The notes beneath the pieces are model-generated. The model worked only from the letters and a program-made list of their open reading frames with translations. It did not search any database and was not told the DNA's origin. Shown here piece after piece: positions 1 through 4,495 of a stretch of 6,560 bases of DNA. The stretch is from Bradyrhizobiaceae bacterium (GTDB lineage Bacteria > Pseudomonadota > Alphaproteobacteria > Rhizobiales > Hyphomicrobiaceae), in assembly GCA_947475855.1 (NCBI GenBank), contig CANJPN010000354.1, positions 1 to 6,560 of the forward strand, read 5' to 3'. Every line of letters begins with the position of its first letter. The stretch's first letter is position 1. The position numbers and the translations under genes are program-made.

Positions 1-23
1 AAGAAAACCGACAAACCGGACGC

Positions 24-46
24 TGATTGACGCGGAACGTCAATCA
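24..46. repeat. Short inverted repeat, 9-bp perfect arms (TGATTGACG)
   Basis: TGATTGACG (24-32) and CGTCAATCA (38-46) are perfect reverse complements around a 5-base CGGAA loop. The same 9-mer recurs twice more within the next 75 bases (72-80 and 110-118). The element could form a small hairpin or be a dyad binding site for a dimeric regulator. It has no downstream T tract, so an intrinsic terminator is not well supported. It could also sit at the 3' end of an upstream gene: frame 1 from base 1 reads nine mostly charged residues and stops with TGA at 28-30, inside the left arm. That fragment is too short to identify. Confidence 0.6.
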
Positions 47-71
47 AAGCGCTTGCCAATGGCGCGGCCAG

Positions 72-118
72 CGTCAATCATAACTTCGCTCGGCCGCCTC
101 GTCTCATCCTGATTGACG
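72..118. repeat. Second pair of the TGATTGACG motif, inverted
   Basis: CGTCAATCA at 72-80 and TGATTGACG at 110-118 are inverted copies of the motif in the 24-46 repeat, separated by 29 bases. The copy at 109-120 shares the longer 12-mer CTGATTGACGCG with positions 23-34. The four copies thus run forward, reverse, reverse, forward within about 95 bases, which is more than chance would normally give. They could be a cluster of operator sites or the remains of a palindromic repeat element. Function is unknown. Confidence 0.5.
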
Positions 119-120
119 CG

Positions 121-467
121 CCGTTCTCACCCAGATTGTCGCGCTATACCAATGAAATGAGCAATCAGGGCTCGAGGCGACGTTGAGTGGCTGAGGGCGA
201 GCTTGGTGCCTGATTCTGGCCCATAGTAAGGCGGTCGACGGCACCGCCGTTCTACCGGTTGCCGGCAGTTCGCAGTGCTTATGATCTTTATGCAGAGCAC
301 ATGCGAGCAGAAGACCTCCACGGCAGCTGCTGGCCCGGACCGCCGCTTACTCATATATCGCGTCAACGCCGTCACAATTCAGCAATTTTGCAGGCTTGCG
401 GATGTATTAACGCCCAATAGATAGACTGCTCGAAAGTACGATTTGCTCATCGGATAGGGAGGCGTTC
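121..467. other. Non-coding stretch with no recognisable gene
   Basis: This stretch of about 350 bases lies upstream of the small membrane protein. Open frames exist on both strands (for example 127-375 on the minus strand), but their translations match no family I recognise and look compositionally random. Plus frame 1 has in-frame stops near 184 and 220. The sequence is less GC-rich than the large genes: one row (421-480) counts 27 of 60. It probably contains the promoter of the 468-944 gene. A TATTAA hexamer at 405-410 is a possible -10 box, but no good -35 box sits at the right distance, so no promoter is called. Confidence 0.5.
456..462 (+). promoter_or_regulatory. Ribosome binding site AGGGAGG supporting a TTG start
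   Basis: AGGGAGG ends five bases before the TTG at 468-470. It is a near-consensus Shine-Dalgarno sequence at suitable spacing. It is the main reason for accepting the non-ATG start of the small membrane protein and for regarding that gene as real. Confidence 0.7.
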
Positions 468-944
468 TTGTTCTCGTTTTCGATCAAGTGGATCTGGGCA
501 CAATGCCTGGCGGTTGGAGCGGGGCTGCTGCTGCTTGCACACGTGGCGGTTCCCAATTCGGAGAATCTTACGCTGGTGCAGGGCACGGTCGAAGGAATAG
601 GAACAATATCCCGCAAAGGGCTGGGCAGCTACTATGAGCTTCGGCTCAGAAATGAACGCGGAAATGCCGAACGGGTGTTGGTAGGCCGCCGCGATGTCTC
701 AGAAGACACGATGCATCGATTGATTGGGCGCACGATCACAGCGCGCGTCAATTGGTCCAGCGAAGCAGTCGAGTTCAGAGCAAGAGGTCTAAACGAGGAG
801 TTGAGCGGAGTTCACTCCTCCGCGTCGGCACGGAGTAGCAACTATAGCCTTGCAGGCTGGATTGCGATCATCATCGGCCTGCTCGCTGGCGCTGCTACAT
901 TCGCGATGAGTAGAGCAGCTGTCCGGACATATATTAGCGATTGA
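468..944 (+). CDS. Small two-helix membrane protein, unknown function
   Basis: The product has 158 residues and I do not recognise it. Residues about 10-28 form a hydrophobic helix (WAQCLAVGAGLLLLAHVAV). Residues about 35-108 form a polar domain rich in alternating hydrophobic residues, likely beta structure, beginning with QGTVEGIG and containing GSYYELRLRNE. Residues about 128-147 form a second helix (LAGWIAIIIGLLAGAATFAM). The layout of helix, GTV-type beta domain and helix resembles DUF3592-like envelope proteins, but only in architecture. With both helices spanning the inner membrane, the middle domain would lie on one side, most likely the periplasm. Translation starts at TTG, backed by the strong AGGGAGG site; no ATG gives a better start, because the first helix begins at once. 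The gene stands alone: the next gene on its strand begins about 300 bases later. Existence is fairly secure, function is not. Confidence 0.7.
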   Translation: MFSFSIKWIWAQCLAVGAGLLLLAHVAVPNSENLTLVQGTVEGIGTISRKGLGSYYELRLRNERGNAERVLVGRRDVSEDTMHRLIGRTITARVNWSSEAVEFRARGLNEELSGVHSSASARSSNYSLAGWIAIIIGLLAGAATFAMSRAAVRTYISD

Positions 945-1073
945 TTTTAGTGGCTGCGGGGTGCCGGACAACGTCAGAATCGTCGGGGTGCTGCCAATGT
1001 CTCTTGCTGGCCCAATCCGTTTTTGTTTGGCAGCTTCCGGGGGAGTAGCTGGCGCGGCCGTGAGCCGGGACCT

Positions 1074-1100
1074 GGGGTCAGACCCGCAGGGTCTGACCCC
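1074..1100. repeat. Perfect palindromic hairpin GGGGTCAGACCC, REP-like
   Basis: GGGGTCAGACCC (1074-1085) and GGGTCTGACCCC (1089-1100) are perfect 12-bp inverted arms around a GCA loop. The pattern of a GGGGTCAGA start and a TCTGACCCC end recalls dispersed palindromes known next to REP-associated tyrosine (Y1/IS200-like) transposases in many bacteria; this is from memory of the family and was not searched. No transposase is present in this window. The hairpin lies between the small membrane protein and the amidohydrolase. It lacks a T tract, but could still block exonucleases or attenuate read-through. Confidence 0.75.
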
Positions 1101-1120
1101 ACTCCCCACTCCCCACTCCC
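1097..1120. repeat. Short tandem repeat (CCCCACT)x3 plus partial unit
   Basis: Three exact head-to-tail copies of the heptamer CCCCACT (1097-1103, 1104-1110, 1111-1117) are followed by CCC. The first copy overlaps the last four bases of the GGGGTCAGACCC hairpin, so the array may have grown by slippage from its edge. A C-rich tract follows (GGCCCCCC, then CCCG units near 1137-1149). The plus strand is markedly C-rich here. No function is apparent. Confidence 0.7.
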
Positions 1121-1176
1121 GGCCCCCCTTGCAGCCGCCCGCCCGCCCGCATAGCTTGCGCCCGCTCCGAGATTTC

Positions 1177-1207
1177 CCGGCGCGGCTCCTCTGAGGACCG
1201 CCGCCGG
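1177..1207. repeat. Bulged stem-loop in the leader of the amidohydrolase gene
   Basis: CCGGC-GCGG-(C)-TCCT (1177-1190) pairs with AGGA-CCGC-(C)-GCCGG (1194-1207) around a CTG loop, giving 13 base pairs with one bulged C on each side. It ends 43 bases before the ATG at 1251. It may be an RNA hairpin in the mRNA leader, or simply a by-product of GC-rich sequence. No T tract follows, so it is not a standard terminator, and it matches no riboswitch class I know. Confidence 0.4.
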
Positions 1208-1237
1208 TCACCACTTCAATAACTCACTTCGAGAACC

Positions 1238-1246
1238 AAGGGAGGG
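1238..1246 (+). promoter_or_regulatory. Ribosome binding site AAGGGAGGG before the amidohydrolase
   Basis: AAGGGAGGG lies four bases before the ATG at 1251. This strong Shine-Dalgarno sequence fixes the start codon. It also supports independent translation rather than coupling to the gene upstream, which ends about 300 bases away. Confidence 0.75.
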
Positions 1247-1250
1247 CCCG

Positions 1251-2258
1251 ATGGCGGCCAGCAGGATCGTTGACGTGCACGCTCACATGCTGAGCGAGGA
1301 CATGATGAAGCGCCTCGCCAAGGAAGCGCCGGAGCTGCATTTCACCATCACCGACGTCGACGCCCACGGCGCCACCCTGAAGGTCGGCACCCTCGTCCAG
1401 ACCCCCTACGCCCGCGGCGGCTGGGATCTCGACAAACGCATCCAGGATATGGAAGCAGCCGGCATCGACATGCAGGTCGTCTCCCCGGTGCCGCAGACGT
1501 TCCTGTACGACCTTGAGCCCAAGCGCACCGACGCGCTTTGCGAGATCCAGAACGAGATGCTGGGCGACCTCGCCCGCCGCATGCCCGATAAGTTTCTCGG
1601 CATCGCGACCGTTCCACTTCAGAACCCCGAAATGGCCGCAGCCTGCCTCGAGCGCGCGATGACGAAGCATGGCCTCAAGGGCATGATGATCTGCAGCCAC
1701 GTCGAAGGAAAGAACCTCGACGATCCCAAGCTCGATGTCGTCTGGGCGAAGGCTGAAGCGCTCGGCGCTTTCATCCTCGTCCACCCGCAGAAGGTCGCAG
1801 CCAGCGAGCGCCTGGGCTCCTATTACCTGCGCAATCTCATCGGCAACCCGCTCGAAACGACGATCGCCGCCGCATCACTGATCTTCGGCGGCGTTCTGGA
1901 GCGCTATCCACGGATCAAGTTCTGCATGTCCCACGGCGGCGGCTTCCAGCCCTACCAGACCGGCCGCTTCATGCACGGCTGGGCCGTCCGCCCCGAGCCG
2001 AAGACGCGCCTGCCCGTGCCCCCGAATGTCTCGATCGCGCGGCTCTACCACGACACGATTCTGCACTCCGCGCCCCACTTGGAGTTCCTGGTCAGCCAGT
2101 CCGGCGCCAACCACGTACTGCTCGGCACCGACTATCCCTTCGACATGGGCATGATGGATGCCGTGCGTTACGTCCGCAGCCTCAAGCTCGACGATGCCCA
2201 GAAAGATGCCATCCTCGCCGGCAACCCGTCGCGGCTGCTGAAAAACAACGTCTCGTGA
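1251..2258 (+). CDS. Metal-dependent amidohydrolase (ACMSD-like decarboxylase family)
   Basis: The product has 335 residues, a normal length for the amidohydrolase-2 family (TIM barrel). This family includes 2-amino-3-carboxymuconate-6-semialdehyde decarboxylase (ACMSD) and gamma-resorcylate or 5-carboxyvanillate decarboxylases. All hallmark metal and active-site positions are visible: HAH at residues 10-12 (VDVHAHML), His178 in ILVHPQ, His228 in CMSHGGG, and the barrel-end aspartate Asp294 in LLGTDYPFD. These bind a divalent metal, usually zinc, in the cytoplasm. The family typically decarboxylates aromatic or semialdehyde acids without oxygen; some members are hydrolases. The exact substrate cannot be told. 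HPQ replaces the HPW seen in ACMSD itself, which argues against a simple ACMSD call. The start is well supported by AAGGGAGGG four bases upstream. The gene has no same-strand partner nearby and converges with htpG. Codon use is strongly GC-rich, like htpG. Confidence 0.9.
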   Translation: MAASRIVDVHAHMLSEDMMKRLAKEAPELHFTITDVDAHGATLKVGTLVQTPYARGGWDLDKRIQDMEAAGIDMQVVSPVPQTFLYDLEPKRTDALCEIQNEMLGDLARRMPDKFLGIATVPLQNPEMAAACLERAMTKHGLKGMMICSHVEGKNLDDPKLDVVWAKAEALGAFILVHPQKVAASERLGSYYLRNLIGNPLETTIAAASLIFGGVLERYPRIKFCMSHGGGFQPYQTGRFMHGWAVRPEPKTRLPVPPNVSIARLYHDTILHSAPHLEFLVSQSGANHVLLGTDYPFDMGMMDAVRYVRSLKLDDAQKDAILAGNPSRLLKNNVS

Positions 2259-2314
2259 TCGTTTGACCCTGCGCACCTTCCAAGAATGACACGACTTGAA
2301 TGCCCCGTTGTGTA

Positions 2315-2422
2315 CGCCCCGTAGGGCGGGTAAGCGCCTCAGCGCGCAACCCGCCGGCCAAGCGCGCACAACTGGCGGGTTGCCTCCGGCTCAGTGGCCG
2401 GGGTTACCCGCCCTACGGTGCG
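2315..2422. repeat. Nested palindromic repeat element (MITE- or REP-like)
   Basis: The outer arms CCGTAGGGCGGGTAA (2319-2333) and TTACCCGCCCTACGG (2404-2418) are perfect 15-bp inverted repeats; beyond one mismatch they extend by three more pairs to 2315 and 2422. Inside is a second inverted repeat, GCAACCCGCC (2346-2355) and GGCGGGTTGC (2374-2383), around an 18-base loop. The octamer AGCGCGCA occurs twice in direct orientation (2341-2348 and 2361-2368). GTAGGGCGGGT...ACCCGCCCTAC units are a type of dispersed extragenic palindrome I recall from several proteobacterial genomes. The element encodes nothing. It sits between the convergent ends of the amidohydrolase and htpG genes, where it could stop transcription from both sides, although it has no T tracts. 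Confidence 0.8.
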
Positions 2423-2503
2423 GAAGCATGGGGGTAGTCATTTCATCGAGACACCAGGAGGCGGCACCGAGGGCCGCCCCTCATTTGACTGCTGGCCACG
2501 CGG

Positions 2504-4402
2504 TCAGCTCGAAAGCCCGCGCACAACGAGCCGGTTGAGCCGTGCCGCGAACGCCGCCGGATCAGCCGGAACCTCGCCATCCAGAATACACGCCTGATCG
2601 AACAGCAATTCCGCGAGATCGGCGACGTCGGTTTCCCGCCCGCCGAGCTTTGCATCCGAGATCGCCTTCACCAGCGCGTGCCGCGTGTTGATCTCCAGGA
2701 TCGGCTTGGTGCCCGTCCCTCGCTCCTGCATCGCCAGCAGTCGTTCCAGCTCGCGATCCGGTCCGCGCCCCTCCGCAACGAGACACGCCGCACTGTCGGT
2801 CAGCCGCTGCGAAGCGCGCACGTTCGTGACCTTGTCGCCCAGCACCGCCTTCACCGCCGCCGTGATCACGGCATCGTCGATCGAACCCGACTTGTCTGCC
2901 TCGTCCTTCTTGTCGTCGAGCAGCGCCACCTCGCCGAAATCGACATCGCCCTGGCTGAGCGAACGAAGCGGTTTTTCCTCGAAAGTATGCGGCGCCGACG
3001 TCCAGAACGCATCGACATGATCCGTCAGCAACAGCACCTCGACGCCCCGCGCACGCGCCGCTTCCAGCTTCGGACTGGACTTAACCCGGTCGAGATTGTC
3101 GCCGGTCAGATAGTAGATCGCGCTCTGCCCGGGCCGCATGTCCGCGATATAGTCCTTGAGCGAACGCAGAGCGCCGTCCTTCGTCGCATCCTTTGTCGTG
3201 CGGAACCGCGCCAGGCCCAGAAGCTGATTGCGCCGCTCGTGATCCTCGTAGATGCCCTCCTTGATGACGCCGCCGAAGGCCTCCCAAAGCGTCGCGAACG
3301 TCGCAGGCTCCTTCGACGCCAGCGTCTCCAGCTCCGAAACGACACGCCCCGTCACCGCCTTGCGGATCTGCGCCACCTGCGCGTTGTTCTGCAGCATCTC
3401 GCGGCTGATGTTGAGCGGCAGATCCTCGCTGTCGATCACGCCGCGAATGAATCGCAGATACGGCGGCAGCAGCTCCGTGTCGTCGCCGATGAACACGCGC
3501 CGCACGTAGAGCTTCACGCGCCCCTTGCGGCCCGGATCGAACAGATCGAACGGCCGCATCGTCGGCGCGAAAAGCAGCACCGCATAGGACTGCCGGCCTT
3601 CCGCCCGGTAGTGCAGCGTCATCGCGGGCTCGTCGAAAGCGCCGGCGATCGTGCGGTAGGCTTGCGCGTAATCCTCGGGCTTCAGCTCGGACTTGGAGCG
3701 CTGCCAGACTGCACTCGCCGCATTGATCTGTCGAAGCTCGCCTTTCTCTTCCGCGAGCATGATCGGAAACAGGATATGGTCCGAATAAGTGCGCACCAGC
3801 CGCTCGATCTCGAACGTCTCGGCGTACTTCTTCACGTCCTCCTTCAAGTGCAAAACGATCTGCGCGCCGCGCGGCACCCGCCCTGCGTCGTCTTCGCTCG
3901 CAGGCCCGACTTCGAAACCGGCTCCACCAGAAGAGACCCACGTCGAAGCTTCCGAGGTCCCGGCTTTCCGGCTCGTCACCTCGATACGGTCCGCCACCAT
4001 GAATGCCGAGTAGAAGCCGACGCCGAACTGGCCAATCAGCCCGCTGCCTTCCTTCGCCTCGGTGAGCCGCTTCACGAACGCCTTCGTACCCGACCGGGCG
4101 ATCGTGCCGAGATTGTCGACGAGTTCCTGGGCGTCCATTCCGATGCCGTTGTCGGATATCGTCAGCGTACCGGCAGACTTGTCCCCGCGAATGCGGATCT
4201 TCAATTCGGGGTCGTCCCCCAGCAGGTCCGGCTTCGCGATCGCCTCGTAGCGTAGCTTATCGCAGGCATCGGAAGCATTCGAGATCAGCTCGCGCAGAAA
4301 GATGTCGCGCTCGGAATAGACCGAATGGACCATCATATGCAGCAGCTCGGCCACTTCCGCCTGGAATTGATGGCTCTGAGCCGCGGTCTTTGTGTCGCTC
4401 AT
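2504..4402 (-). CDS. htpG: Chaperone protein HtpG (bacterial Hsp90)
   Basis: The product has 632 residues, close to E. coli HtpG (624). It is a cytoplasmic, homodimeric, ATP-dependent chaperone that remodels client proteins with DnaK and is induced by heat. The N-terminal GHKL ATPase domain spans about 1-215, with FLRELISNASDA at 35-46 (catalytic Glu38, Asn42), TISDNGIGMD at 81-90 (nucleotide-binding Asp84) and GQFGVGFYS at 124-132. The middle domain spans about 220-495 and has DLPLNISREML at 327-337, with Arg334 matching the ATP-contacting arginine. The C-terminal dimerisation domain follows and ends with LLFDQACILDGE and a normal tail. The start at MSDTK fits family N-termini; a TTG at 4480 would add 26 residues with no Hsp90 character. 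The Shine-Dalgarno is weak (GAG about 9 bases upstream). A candidate RpoH promoter precedes it. The domain series is complete, with no frameshift seen. Confidence 0.97.
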   Translation of the reverse strand: MSDTKTAAQSHQFQAEVAELLHMMVHSVYSERDIFLRELISNASDACDKLRYEAIAKPDLLGDDPELKIRIRGDKSAGTLTISDNGIGMDAQELVDNLGTIARSGTKAFVKRLTEAKEGSGLIGQFGVGFYSAFMVADRIEVTSRKAGTSEASTWVSSGGAGFEVGPASEDDAGRVPRGAQIVLHLKEDVKKYAETFEIERLVRTYSDHILFPIMLAEEKGELRQINAASAVWQRSKSELKPEDYAQAYRTIAGAFDEPAMTLHYRAEGRQSYAVLLFAPTMRPFDLFDPGRKGRVKLYVRRVFIGDDTELLPPYLRFIRGVIDSEDLPLNISREMLQNNAQVAQIRKAVTGRVVSELETLASKEPATFATLWEAFGGVIKEGIYEDHERRNQLLGLARFRTTKDATKDGALRSLKDYIADMRPGQSAIYYLTGDNLDRVKSSPKLEAARARGVEVLLLTDHVDAFWTSAPHTFEEKPLRSLSQGDVDFGEVALLDDKKDEADKSGSIDDAVITAAVKAVLGDKVTNVRASQRLTDSAACLVAEGRGPDRELERLLAMQERGTGTKPILEINTRHALVKAISDAKLGGRETDVADLAELLFDQACILDGEVPADPAAFAARLNRLVVRGLSS

Positions 4403-4439
4403 GGGTATAGGCTCGCACGTTGGTGGCAAAACGTGCTGG

Positions 4440-4467
4440 ATATAGCGCGACAAGGGGCGGGCGCAAG
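4440..4467 (-). promoter_or_regulatory. Candidate heat-shock (RpoH, sigma-32) promoter of htpG
   Basis: Read on the minus strand, CTTG (4467-4464) is followed after exactly 17 bases by GCTATAT (4446-4440). The alphaproteobacterial RpoH consensus, as I recall it, is CTTG-N17/18-CYTATNT, so the -10 half matches at six of seven positions. The site lies about 38 bases upstream of the htpG ATG, which implies a short leader of roughly 30 bases. Induction of htpG by RpoH is established in many proteobacteria, so position and function agree. The same gap has a weak 5-bp hairpin (4469-4484) after the stop of the upstream gene, without a T tract. Confidence 0.6.
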
Positions 4468-4495
4468 AGCGAGCCAGCACTCGCCATGCCGCTCT

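Noticed and set aside
1..30. Possible C-terminal end of an upstream gene (nine residues, KKTDKPDAD, then TGA)
   Set aside because: A charged tail is plausible, but nine codons are too few. Frame 2 is also open from base 2 to a TGA at 110-112, so the frame cannot be decided.
127..375. 82-codon minus-strand open frame in the left non-coding stretch
   Set aside because: I recognise no domain, and the composition looks random. A decayed transposase fragment cannot be ruled out, but nothing positively supports it.
990..1034. Inverted repeat GCTGCCAA / TTGGCAGC after the small membrane protein
   Set aside because: The arms are only 8 bp with a 29-base loop, and the T run lies inside the loop rather than after the stem, so it is not a credible intrinsic terminator.
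961..1194. 77-codon plus-strand open frame between the first two genes
   Set aside because: It starts at a GTG without a convincing ribosome binding site and runs through the palindrome and the CCCCACT array. The proline- and arginine-rich product is a by-product of repeats.
2678..4255. 525-codon open frame on the plus strand, opposite htpG
   Set aside because: It lies wholly antisense to htpG, whose identity is certain. The translation is rich in Arg, His and Leu, as expected from the complement of a GC-rich gene, and shows no family motif.
4403..4480. Upstream TTG at 4480 as an earlier start for HtpG
   Set aside because: The added 26 residues do not resemble Hsp90 N-termini and would overlap the likely promoter and leader; the ATG at 4402 gives the expected beginning.
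4469..4484. Hairpin GCGAG / CTCGC as terminator of the molybdenum hydroxylase gene
   Set aside because: The stem is five pairs, with no T tract on the minus strand after it, and it abuts the htpG promoter. Too weak to call.
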